Assembly: GCA_964533785.1 (NCBI GenBank)
Contig: CAZHNG010000066.1
Coordinates: 1-24,050 of the forward strand
Length of the DNA: 24,050 bases
Source: JANQRV01 sp964533785
GTDB taxonomy: Bacteria; Bacteroidota; Bacteroidia; Chitinophagales; Saprospiraceae
Direction of reading: 5' to 3'
Shown here one piece after another: positions 13,365 through 20,638 of the stretch; the stretch's first letter is position 1; every line of letters begins with the position of its first letter. The position numbers and the translations under genes are program-made. Below the pieces are notes generated by a model. The model had not been told where the DNA came from, did no database searches, and saw nothing but the letters and a program-made list of their open reading frames with translations.

Positions 13365-13392
13365 GATACTGATTTCAGTTAATTTGAATTGG

Positions 13393-13427
13393 AAGATAGC
13401 AAGAAATCTATCTTTCTTTTAAATTTT
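13393..13427 (+). terminator. Terminator of the two-gene membrane operon
   Basis: AAGATAG (13393-13399) and CTATCTT (13408-13414) form a 7-bp stem with an 8-nt loop, followed by the T-rich run TCTTTTAAATTTTTTC. This is a normal intrinsic-terminator layout. Confidence 0.65.
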
Positions 13428-13469
13428 TTCTTTTGAAACAACTACGTGAAAAAGCTAAAACACCAAACC

Positions 13470-14087
13470 ATGAAAAAACTCATCAATATTCTGATCACTA
13501 CGGTAGTATCCATTGCCATATTGTGGAGTATACTAACCCTTTTTGCGGAGGCAAGCGGTGAAAAAAAGATAAAGGAAATCACTGGCGTAAATAGCAGCAA
13601 AACGGCACTGGTCGTTTACAATCCGGATCCTTTTGCTAACCTTGATGAACAAGTATGCGAAAGCTTTGCTCAAAATCTTGCTGATAGAGGATGGGATGTC
13701 ACAATTGCTACGGTGAAGGCCGTTAGAGCTCAAAAATCCTCTAATTTCGACCTCTATACGTTTTGTGCCAATACCTATAATTGGACACCGGACGGGCCTT
13801 TGAAAATTTATATCGACAAACACGAAAGCCTGGCCGGAAAGCCTGTTGTAGCGATCACCCTGGGGGGTGGTTCTACGATGCGGTCCAAACGCGTCCTGGA
13901 GCAGAAAATTAAAGCCAAAAATGCAGTACTCCTGGCTTCTGAAACCTATTGGTTGTGGCGACCCAATGATGAATCGCGGATGGATGAATCCAATGTCAAA
14001 GTTGCAGTTGACATGGCCGCTAAATTAGGGAAAGAGGTTCACGAAGTTTATGGAACAAAGGTGAGTTTGTTTCGAAAACAATTTTGA
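13470..14087 (+). CDS. Membrane-anchored flavodoxin-like protein
   Basis: The 205-residue protein starts at ATG 13470; a GTG 24 nt upstream is possible but adds only a charged leader. A single N-terminal membrane helix (KKLINILITTVVSIAILWSILTL split over residues 3-25) anchors a flavodoxin/NAD(P)H-quinone-reductase type alpha/beta domain. It has first strand TALVVYNPDPFANLDEQV, strand FDLYTFCANTYNWTPDGP, ending KPVVAITLGGGSTMRSK and AVLLASETYWLW. In classical flavodoxins the first loop binds FMN phosphate; here it is NPDPFANL, not the canonical TGNT type, so flavin binding is uncertain. Probable role: redox or membrane-associated electron transfer. Two other anchored flavodoxin-like proteins lie at 17588-18794. 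Confidence 0.65.
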   Translation: MKKLINILITTVVSIAILWSILTLFAEASGEKKIKEITGVNSSKTALVVYNPDPFANLDEQVCESFAQNLADRGWDVTIATVKAVRAQKSSNFDLYTFCANTYNWTPDGPLKIYIDKHESLAGKPVVAITLGGGSTMRSKRVLEQKIKAKNAVLLASETYWLWRPNDESRMDESNVKVAVDMAAKLGKEVHEVYGTKVSLFRKQF

Positions 14088-14092
14088 AAGAC

Positions 14093-14396
14093 ATGCAAAT
14101 TATAGCAGCAATTTTATCCCTATTGGTTCCAGGACTGGGGCAGATCTATCAGGGACAACAAAATAAAGGAGCGCTGATACTGGCATTTGCAATTATCATT
14201 GGTAACTTAAATATTATTATTTTACCTTTAATAGCAATGTCAAACCCTATTGTCCCACCTCCGGACACTTCAGACCATGCCATTTGGGTTTATTGGATTC
14301 CCCGAATAGTTCATGATGTCCTGTCGTTTTGGAGCATAGTNNNNNNNNNNCTGGGTCGTTGTTGATGCATATCGTTATCCTCAACGATCCGGGTGA
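14093..14396 (+). CDS. Small membrane protein, interrupted by an assembly gap
   Basis: The gene starts at ATG 14093, 5 bp after the flavodoxin-like gene, and reads MQIIAAILSLLVPGLGQIYQ, followed by a long hydrophobic stretch to FWSIV. The 10-N gap follows. Beyond it the sequence WVVVDAYRYPQRSG and TGA (14352-14396) looks like the true end, since DAYR is common at the tail of such proteins. That end is out of frame with the first part by one base if the gap is taken as exactly 10, so the true gap length differs. GLGQIYQG resembles small TM2/DUF5683-like membrane proteins. Function is unknown; it would be about 100 residues with two or three membrane helices. Confidence 0.6.
14341..14350. other. 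Assembly gap (10 N)
   Basis: Ten unresolved bases fall inside the small membrane-protein gene. The reading frames on either side imply that the true length is not 10 (it would need 9, 12 or another value equal to 0 modulo 3). Confidence 0.95.
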
Positions 14397-14440
14397 TATA
14401 CATACGTAATTTTCTAATGTGAAAGAACCGGTGATCAATT

Positions 14441-15976
14441 ATGAAGAGCAAAAACCTATTCGACTTAGCTTTAAATTTGGCGGATAGCTGGATCAGTAAA
14501 AACAATACGCCTGATAAACAGGAAGCCGTATTGAAGAAACTACTACAAAAATCAATGCATACTGCTTTTGGGCGGCACTATCAATTTAACCGTATTCTCG
14601 CAGCACAAGATTGTGTAAACGCCTTTCGTGGATCAGTTCCTATTCATTCTTATGAAAAATTGTACGATGAATGGTGGCACCGGACAATAGCCGGTGAGGC
14701 AAATGTCTGCTGGCCAGGTAAAGTGAAGTATTTTGCCTTGAGTTCGGGGACTTCCAGTGCCACTTCAAAAAGGATTCCCATTACCCAGGATATGTTCAGC
14801 GCACTCCGGAGGAATGCCTTCGGCCTTTTTGCTACCCTACCAAGTTTTAATATTCCGGAATCCACCTATACCAAATCCTGGTTGGGTATTGGTGGTTCCA
14901 GCGCCCTGGAAAAAGTGAACGATCATTACGAGGGCTATTTAAGCGGGATCAATGCCAAGAAGCGCCCTTTCTGGACCAAAAGCTTCTATAAGCCGGAAAA
15001 TGAAATTGCCAGTATACCCGATTTTCAAACGCGTACCGAGTGGATCGCGGCTAAAGCACCGGACTGGGACATTGGGGTTTTGATCGGCATTCCCCATTGG
15101 GTACAGATCACGCTGGAAAGAATAATTGAAAAGCATAAGCTTAATTCCATAAAAGAGATCTGGCCCAGTCTTCACATCTTCGTTTCCGGAGGGACAGATT
15201 ATATTCCTTACCAAAAGGCCATCAATAGATTGATCGGTCATCCTATTGCCTACCTCAATACTTATATGGCTTCGGAAGGGTTTATCGGTCACCAGACCGA
15301 CTCTGCTGATTTTGATCTGCAATTATTGCTCAATAATGGCATTTTCTTTGAATTCGTTCCTTTCGATACGGAGATCCTGGATCGAGAAGACGGAGCCATT
15401 GCCCAAAGTAAAACCTTTACCATTAATGAGGTCTCGCCGGACATTGATTACGCCGTTATCATAACTACCTGCTCCGGAGCTTGGCGATACGAACTGGGGG
15501 ATGTTATCCGGTTTTCCGACACTCAAAAAGGACGGTTTAAAATAAGCGGCCGCACCAAATATTACCTCAATTTATGTAGCGAACATTTAACGGGAGATAA
15601 TACCAACGAAGCGGTTCGCCGAACCGAAGAAGAATTAGGCATTTCCATTCCCGAATATATGGTCACTCCTAAGGTGGAAGGCTCTTATATCGGGCATCAT
15701 TGGTATATAGAAACCCCAGATCAAATTGAGGTGGAAAATTTAACCTCCACTTTGGATTATCACCTCAGAAGCCTGAATGATGATTATCATACCGAAAGGA
15801 ATACCAGGTTGCACCTAAGGATTAACTTGCTGCCTCATCATACCTTTTACGAATGGCAAAAAGCACGCGGACAGGATAACGGACAAAGTAAAGTCCCCCG
15901 GGTGGCTAAGGGAAAGATCCTGGATAGTTGGCTCGAATTTATTAAAGAGCAGGGAATAAAGGAGGCAAAGCCGTAG
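14441..15976 (+). CDS. GH3-family acyl-adenylating enzyme (amino-acid/acid conjugating type)
   Basis: This 511-residue protein is a full-length member of the GH3 superfamily (ANL fold). These enzymes adenylate a carboxylic acid and join it to an amine; the plant members conjugate jasmonate or auxin to amino acids. Motif I is SSGTSSATSKR (101-111) for ATP phosphates, motif II is YMASE (275-279), and motif III is YELGD (350-354). GRTKYYL then marks the hinge before the C-terminal cap. The substrate is not readable from the sequence, and bacterial members are of mostly unknown function. No signal peptide, so cytoplasmic. It begins 44 bp after the small membrane gene. Confidence 0.88.
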   Translation: MKSKNLFDLALNLADSWISKNNTPDKQEAVLKKLLQKSMHTAFGRHYQFNRILAAQDCVNAFRGSVPIHSYEKLYDEWWHRTIAGEANVCWPGKVKYFALSSGTSSATSKRIPITQDMFSALRRNAFGLFATLPSFNIPESTYTKSWLGIGGSSALEKVNDHYEGYLSGINAKKRPFWTKSFYKPENEIASIPDFQTRTEWIAAKAPDWDIGVLIGIPHWVQITLERIIEKHKLNSIKEIWPSLHIFVSGGTDYIPYQKAINRLIGHPIAYLNTYMASEGFIGHQTDSADFDLQLLLNNGIFFEFVPFDTEILDREDGAIAQSKTFTINEVSPDIDYAVIITTCSGAWRYELGDVIRFSDTQKGRFKISGRTKYYLNLCSEHLTGDNTNEAVRRTEEELGISIPEYMVTPKVEGSYIGHHWYIETPDQIEVENLTSTLDYHLRSLNDDYHTERNTRLHLRINLLPHHTFYEWQKARGQDNGQSKVPRVAKGKILDSWLEFIKEQGIKEAKP

Positions 15977-16003
15977 GCAAGTGGACAATTTAAATAAGCC
16001 AGT

Positions 16004-16038
16004 AGATTTTAGATTTTAGATACCAGATACCAGATCCG
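16004..16038 (+). repeat. Heptanucleotide tandem repeat, five units
   Basis: Units of seven bases run AGATTTT, AGATTTT, AGATACC, AGATACC, AGATCCG without gaps, 28 bp after the GH3 stop codon. Similar arrays lie at 18141-18161 and 18234-18261. This is an intergenic short tandem repeat family, similar in style to the heptameric repeats of cyanobacteria. Confidence 0.7.
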
Positions 16039-16140
16039 GTCGGTGAATCTTTGCCCTATGATCTCTGTCATACCGGAAGGGAAACATTTGTCACACCATT
16101 TCTCACCGTTATATCTTTATTTTACAGTAAAAGCGGAGAG

Positions 16141-16413
16141 ATGGAAAAAAAGTCCTTCAGACAATTTCACCGGGATTTAAGTTGGTCAACAAGGATCTAT
16201 ACCTTGTTAACAGTGTGTCTCATCATCGGTGCTTTTGTTTTTAATGCTTGGGAAACGAATTGGGCCTTGACAATGGTGGCAGCTATTGCCGTTATCTTAT
16301 TTGTTGAAAGTTTTGCCCTTTCTATGCAAAACCATCCCAAGACCTGGCAAGCGATCAGATGGATATTATTTCTGATACTCTTAGCGCTGCTGTTAACTAG
16401 CTTGTTATCTTAA
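16141..16413 (+). CDS. Small two- or three-helix membrane protein
   Basis: This 90-residue protein starts at ATG 16141 with a good GGAGAG site just before it. The frame is open further upstream, but that part is not protein-like. A short basic N-terminus (MEKKSFRQFHRDLSW) leads to hydrophobic stretches IYTLLTVCLIIGAFVF, LTMVAAIAVILFVESFAL and WILFLILLALLLTSLL. Function is unknown. Confidence 0.6.
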   Translation: MEKKSFRQFHRDLSWSTRIYTLLTVCLIIGAFVFNAWETNWALTMVAAIAVILFVESFALSMQNHPKTWQAIRWILFLILLALLLTSLLS

Positions 16414-16460
16414 TCGCCTTTCACCTTAATAAAATTAGCATGTTTTTCAAAATGATCACT

Positions 16461-16500
16461 CGGCGAAAAAGGGTCTTTTCGCGTGAATAGCCTTTTTCCG
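16461..16500 (+). terminator. Possible stem-loop after the small membrane-protein gene
   Basis: AAAAAGG (16466-16472) and CCTTTTT (16491-16497) can pair, with an inner CGAAAA/TTTTCG alternative. It lies between the stop at 16413 and the next start at 16533. It is weak and could also act upstream of the next gene. Confidence 0.35.
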
Positions 16501-16532
16501 TGAAACAATTTTTACGTATTAAGTAATTGATA

Positions 16533-17492
16533 ATGAATAGGAAAGAAGTTACTGAATGGTTATTGAAAGGAGATGCTTCCATTCAATACCAAACATACCG
16601 AGATCTCTTAGGCATTGAACGAGAAGATCTGAGGAGCCGTATCGAACATGAGGGGTGGGGGGCAGCCTTTTTATCCAAACGCCATCCTGAAGGGTATTGG
16701 GGTAGAGGCTTTTACCAACCCAAATGGATCTCTTCTCATTATTCCCTATTGGATTTGCGAAATCTTTGTATTTCTCCTCATCAGCCTCAAATTCAAGCAT
16801 CCATTAACCAGATATTGAAGGAAAATGTAGGACCGGACGGTGGTGTGAACCCTTCGGGCATAATTGCACAAAGTGATGTTTGTGTAAATGGCATGTTTTT
16901 GAATTACGCTACCTATTTTCAAACCGATGAGCAAGCTTTACATTCCATCGTTGATTATATCCTTTCGCAAAGGATGCCGGACGGCGGATTTAATTGCCGC
17001 TTCAATCGATCGGGGGCCAGGCATAGTTCGTTACATTCTACGATTTCTTTATTGGAAGGTATTACCGAATACGAATACAACGGATATACCTATCGCTTAA
17101 ATGAATTATTGGAAGCCAAAAATAGTGCTATAGAATTTATCCTGATCCACCGCTTGTTTTTATCAGACCATACCGGAGAGATAATCCATAAAGACTTCCT
17201 ACGTTTTTCCTTTCCGCGCCGTTGGCGTTACGATATACTCAGCGCATTGGATTATTTTCAATACGCTAAAATACCCTGGGATGATCGCATGGAACCTGCT
17301 TTTCATATCTTATTGAAAAAGAGAAATAAAGACGGCACCTGGAACATGCAGGCAAAAATTCCCGGACAAACTCATTTTGAAATGGAAAAGGCTGGAAAAC
17401 CTAGTCGATGGAATACATTGCGGGCAATGCGGGTATTGAAGCATTTTGCTAATCAATATGCTATAGCGGAGCAGGCATTTTCAGAAAAATAA
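16533..17492 (+). CDS. Alpha/alpha-toroid protein resembling squalene cyclase/prenyltransferase
   Basis: This 319-residue protein starts at ATG 16533; a TTG 6 nt upstream is less likely. Repeated helix pairs with QW-like glycine-rich turns are visible: HPEGYWGRGFYQPKW, VGPDGGVNPSG, RMPDGGFNCRFNRSG and NKDGTWNMQAK. This is the barrel seen in terpene cyclases, prenyltransferases and related binding proteins. The squalene-cyclase catalytic DXDD is not seen, and length is about half that of a true cyclase, so enzymatic activity is doubtful. It has no signal peptide. It ends facing the minus-strand genes at 17588. Confidence 0.6.
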   Translation: MNRKEVTEWLLKGDASIQYQTYRDLLGIEREDLRSRIEHEGWGAAFLSKRHPEGYWGRGFYQPKWISSHYSLLDLRNLCISPHQPQIQASINQILKENVGPDGGVNPSGIIAQSDVCVNGMFLNYATYFQTDEQALHSIVDYILSQRMPDGGFNCRFNRSGARHSSLHSTISLLEGITEYEYNGYTYRLNELLEAKNSAIEFILIHRLFLSDHTGEIIHKDFLRFSFPRRWRYDILSALDYFQYAKIPWDDRMEPAFHILLKKRNKDGTWNMQAKIPGQTHFEMEKAGKPSRWNTLRAMRVLKHFANQYAIAEQAFSEK

Positions 17493-17522
17493 TTTTTGCA
17501 CTACCGTACACTTTTATGAATC

Positions 17523-17545
17523 AACCTCGTTAGAGGCCTAAGGTT
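17523..17545. terminator. Possible shared hairpin between convergent genes
   Basis: AACCT (17523-17527) and AGGTT (17541-17545), or the overlapping CCTC/GAGG (17525-17528/17533-17536), can form a small hairpin between two convergent genes. The stems are short and exclude one another; there is no long T-run. Confidence 0.25.
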
Positions 17546-17587
17546 AGTAAAATGTAATTAAAAGATGCTTTCATTGTAATAATTTGT

Positions 17588-18118
17588 CTAGTTTTTCCAA
17601 TTCGGCTTCCTGGTTATAACTTTTTCTTCCAGTTTTTCGATTAACTCGCGGGTTTTCTCCATCACTTCATCCATCACAGAAGCTCCCGCAATAGCGTCCA
17701 CGCCTTCCAGTTCAAACATACCGAAAGTAGAAGTGGCTAATGAAACCATATGATCTTTTTTATTGGCTTTTTCTACAAAAGTACTGATAGCAGGAGGCGG
17801 TTTTTGATTCTCCCAGGTATGGATCAGGCAAATAGCGTCCCACCGATGTGCTTCAACACGATCCAGGTTTTCGATATCAGTAACCTTGATGTAAAATTCC
17901 CGATCCTGGAAATGATCTATCAAGCCGGTTAGGATGGAATCCTTGAACTCACTTCCCTGGGTGGCGATCAGTAAGGAAGGTGAATGCTCCGGCGTATTGA
18001 TTTCAAATTCCCTGGCTGCATCCATGTCGTAAGTTCTTGTAAACCAAAAAGAAAAGATGCCAAAAGCGATGGCACCTATGACTATGATGATCAAGATAAC
18101 TTTGAGAAACTTTTTCAT
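17588..18118 (-). CDS. Membrane-anchored flavodoxin-like protein, paralog B
   Basis: The 176-residue protein starts at ATG 18118 (MKKFLKVILIIIVIGAIAF); an upstream extension of the frame is not protein-like. After one N-terminal membrane helix and YDMDAAREFEINTPE comes a flavodoxin-like domain: strand 1 with loop SLLIATQGSEFKDSI, strand AICLIHTWENQKPP, strand HMVSLATS, and VDAIAGASV near the end. The ATQGSEFKDSI loop sits where flavodoxins bind FMN phosphate. It is the same length as the gene just upstream and shares ATQGSEFKDS, WDAICLIHTWE and GVDAxxGASV, so it is a tandem duplicate. Function is unknown; probably envelope redox or sensing. Confidence 0.7.
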   Translation of the reverse strand: MKKFLKVILIIIVIGAIAFGIFSFWFTRTYDMDAAREFEINTPEHSPSLLIATQGSEFKDSILTGLIDHFQDREFYIKVTDIENLDRVEAHRWDAICLIHTWENQKPPPAISTFVEKANKKDHMVSLATSTFGMFELEGVDAIAGASVMDEVMEKTRELIEKLEEKVITRKPNWKN

Positions 18119-18140
18119 GTGTTTGTATTGATGGTAAATT

Positions 18141-18161
18141 AGATGCCAGATGCCAGATGGT
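18141..18161 (+). repeat. Heptanucleotide tandem repeat, three units
   Basis: AGATGCC, AGATGCC, AGATGGT lie 22 bp upstream of the start of the paralog B gene. They pair, with mismatches, with the opposite-strand array at 18234-18261 and would form a long loose hairpin in the transcript between the two paralogs. Confidence 0.6.
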
Positions 18162-18233
18162 AAGAGGTGGATGAAAAGATCGGATTTATTTTTACCGATT
18201 GTCCACACACTCTCCCGTACCCCTACGCCTTCT

Positions 18234-18261
18234 CTACTCTGGTATCTGCAGTCTGGTATCT
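18234..18261 (-). repeat. Heptanucleotide tandem repeat, four units on the minus strand
   Basis: On the minus strand the units read AGATACC, AGACTGC, AGATACC, AGAGTAG, starting 3 bp after the stop codon of the upstream paralog. The two units AGATACC match those at 16018-16031 exactly. Confidence 0.6.
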
Positions 18262-18263
18262 TC

Positions 18264-18794
18264 TCACTTTGAGCTTAATCTTTCCGCATACACATTTTCC
18301 AGTCTGTCGATCAGCAGCTCGGTATAAAGCGGTACATTTTCCAGCACGGAAGCACCGGTTAATGCATCGACTCCCTTCATCTTGTAGCGGCCGTCACCCG
18401 AAGTGGTTAAGATGACAATCCTGTCCATTCCCTGGTTGTTATCCAGAAAATTTTCTATTGCTTCGGGGGGCTGACTGTATTCCCAGGTATGGATCAGGCA
18501 GATGGCATCCCACATGTAAGGATCGGTCCGATCCAGCTCATGGATATCGATAACGTTGATGTACAGGTCATCGACCTTAAAATGTTCAACAATGCCCGTG
18601 ACAATAGAGTCTTTGAATTCACTTCCCTGGGTTGCGATCAACAGGGTTCTGGAGCTTTCAGGAGTATTGACTTCAAAAGCTTTGGCTTCCTCCATCGAAT
18701 AGGTGATCTTATACCAAACGGCCAAAACGGCCAAAATGAAAAGCAACGCGCCGAGGATAATACCGGCGCGCGCTAGGGTGCTTTTTTTTCTCAT
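18264..18794 (-). CDS. Membrane-anchored flavodoxin-like protein, paralog A
   Basis: The 176-residue protein has N-terminal RKKSTLARAGIILGALLFI, a single membrane helix to about residue 28, then YSMEEAKAFEVNTPE and the domain: TLLIATQGSEFKDSI, WDAICLIHTWEYSQPP, RIVILTTSG, GVDALTGASV. It matches paralog B at nearly every motif. Its ATG lies 3 nt after the stop of the 18798-20483 gene, so the two are co-transcribed. Function is unknown, as for paralog B. Confidence 0.75.
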   Translation of the reverse strand: MRKKSTLARAGIILGALLFILAVLAVWYKITYSMEEAKAFEVNTPESSRTLLIATQGSEFKDSIVTGIVEHFKVDDLYINVIDIHELDRTDPYMWDAICLIHTWEYSQPPEAIENFLDNNQGMDRIVILTTSGDGRYKMKGVDALTGASVLENVPLYTELLIDRLENVYAERLSSK

Positions 18795-18797
18795 GAT

Positions 18798-20483
18798 TTA
18801 ATTATTATTCTTTTTTTTACGTTTCACCGTTTTTTTCGGATCAACTCTTGTTCTCGTTTTGGGTGGAGTGGTCGTAGTTTTTGGAGGACTTCTTTTGATT
18901 GTAGAAGGCGGTGTAGTTGATCTGGTCCTCTTCGTTTTTTCCCAGGTGTTCTCGTGGTGTTCTTTGCCTCGGTTTACCTTCGGCATCGTTCTTGGAGGGA
19001 TGGTTTTTCTTTCCACCTTTTTATCCGGTTCTTTTTCTGTACGTGATCGAGTAGTTGGTTCTTTGCGAGTAGTCGGGTACCGACGTTCCGGTTCTATTGT
19101 TCGTTTTCGGGTTTCCATGGGCTCCCGGGAAATAACTCTTTCCTCTGGTTTGGCTTCCCGCACTGTTTTTGCCAGATCGGGATAGCGATTATCATACCGA
19201 TTAAGATACTCGGTTTGCGACAATTGTCGCTGCGGATGATCCTGGTTGTATTCGGTGCGGGCGACTTCGTATTTCCCGTATTCTACGAATCGTTTGGGCA
19301 AGTTATTATCACTCTGCATCCAACGATTGGTAATGACCGCTCGGTTTCTTTTGGCCCAAACTACTACCCCATTGTTAATACTGCTATTATAATCTCGGTA
19401 CCGGTCGTAATGCCTGACAAAACGAGCGGACAAATGCGGATAATATATATGGTGATAAGAATGATGGAAGTACCAATGGGTGAAATGAAAAGAAGGTAAT
19501 CCGATTACGACCACTCTTCGGCCCGGCCCAAAATAAAAGCCCCAATCGTACCACATCGGATAAAGGCGCCAACGTGGGTACACGTACCAACGAGGATAAC
19601 CAAACCAATAGGGATAATGATAATAATAATGGCGTACGATAACTTCTTCTCGTTGTGGTTCTTGTTCGTAATCATAGTAAACATCATCGTATTCGTAGTA
19701 TTCATCTTCATAGCCGTACTCCTTTGCGTAGGATTCGGCGGAAAGCTGGAATTCTTCTCTTGCTTCGGGATCGTTTTGTAGCTCTTCTTTCCAGGCTTCC
19801 AATTCTTCGGCGTTCTGCCGGGCAACCTCCAGGCTTAAGCTATCCGCTTTTTGGATCACCCATTCGGGTTCTTTACTGTACAAGTCTCCCACCAGAATGG
19901 TAAGCCGTATATTCTCTGTTAAAATGGTTAAAACTTCGGGTAGAGCTAATAATTCGCGGAAGTTATCCTGTGCTGCCGCGGGATAATTGTATAATATGGC
20001 GGCAAAAGCAGATTCTGCGGATTGGTTCAGTTCATTGATCTCTACTAGTAAGGGATAGTAGTTCATGGCAGCTTCCCGGGCCCTTGATTCGATTACATCC
20101 GGATAGTCTTCCAAAACATCATTGATCGCTGAACGGGTAGGGGTGCCTAATGCAGATAAGGCTTCAATTAGCCCCGGATAACGCGTCAAATCCCACACCA
20201 TTTTTTGCGTCTCCTGAGGTAAATCTTCTAACAATCCAATGAAAGAATCACTCGTTTGTCGTTGAATGCTTTCTATTTTTATCAGTGCCTCAGGATACTG
20301 GGTGACTTCCAGGATGACCCGCCGTGTTTCTTCGGGATATAATACCAAAGCATTGATCGCTTCCTGCTCTTCTTCCACTAAGGTCGCAAGTAATTCTTTT
20401 TCATCCTGACTATAGCCCAAATTGATGGTACTTACCAAAATGAAAAAGACCAAGTAAAGGTTTTTGATTTTTAAATATCTCAT
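18798..20483 (-). CDS. Secreted aromatic- and lysine/threonine-rich protein, DUF3300-like repeats
   Basis: The protein has 561 residues from ATG 20483; ATG 20504 is an alternative adding seven residues, but the nearer start gives a clean signal peptide (MRYLKIKNLYLVFFILVSTI, cut after GYS). Three parts follow. Residues 27-215 are helical repeats with YP motifs (LVLYPEETRRVILEVTQYP and EDYPDVIE), resembling DUF3300 proteins. The middle is dense in Tyr, Trp and His (YYYHYPYWFGYPRWYVYPRW, and HFTHWYFHHSYHHIYY). The C-terminal 150 residues are a disordered basic tail rich in R, K, T and P. The layout suggests an envelope or cell-surface protein, perhaps metal- or polymer-binding. It heads a three-gene unit with the two flavodoxin-like paralogs. 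Confidence 0.7.
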   Translation of the reverse strand: MRYLKIKNLYLVFFILVSTINLGYSQDEKELLATLVEEEQEAINALVLYPEETRRVILEVTQYPEALIKIESIQRQTSDSFIGLLEDLPQETQKMVWDLTRYPGLIEALSALGTPTRSAINDVLEDYPDVIESRAREAAMNYYPLLVEINELNQSAESAFAAILYNYPAAAQDNFRELLALPEVLTILTENIRLTILVGDLYSKEPEWVIQKADSLSLEVARQNAEELEAWKEELQNDPEAREEFQLSAESYAKEYGYEDEYYEYDDVYYDYEQEPQREEVIVRHYYYHYPYWFGYPRWYVYPRWRLYPMWYDWGFYFGPGRRVVVIGLPSFHFTHWYFHHSYHHIYYPHLSARFVRHYDRYRDYNSSINNGVVVWAKRNRAVITNRWMQSDNNLPKRFVEYGKYEVARTEYNQDHPQRQLSQTEYLNRYDNRYPDLAKTVREAKPEERVISREPMETRKRTIEPERRYPTTRKEPTTRSRTEKEPDKKVERKTIPPRTMPKVNRGKEHHENTWEKTKRTRSTTPPSTIKRSPPKTTTTPPKTRTRVDPKKTVKRKKKNNN

Positions 20484-20638
20484 AGCTTCTATTTTATCTC
20501 TCATGCTTCAAAATTCGGCGGAATACGATACACCTATCATGATTTTCATCAGCTCAGACCATGATTTATATCAACCCTTTGCAGTGATTTGGATCATCTA
20601 CTATACCGACTAGTAATTGCTAAATTCCGTATTAAAAA

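Noticed and set aside
13446..13469. GTG start for the flavodoxin-like gene
   Set aside because: It adds eight charged residues before a normal ATG-led membrane helix, so ATG 13470 is preferred.
16051..16140. Upstream start for the small membrane protein
   Set aside because: The added 30 residues are not protein-like, and ATG 16141 has a good ribosome binding site.
18141..18261. CRISPR or transcription-factor array from the heptads
   Set aside because: Units are 7 bp without spacers; simple tandem repeats explain them.
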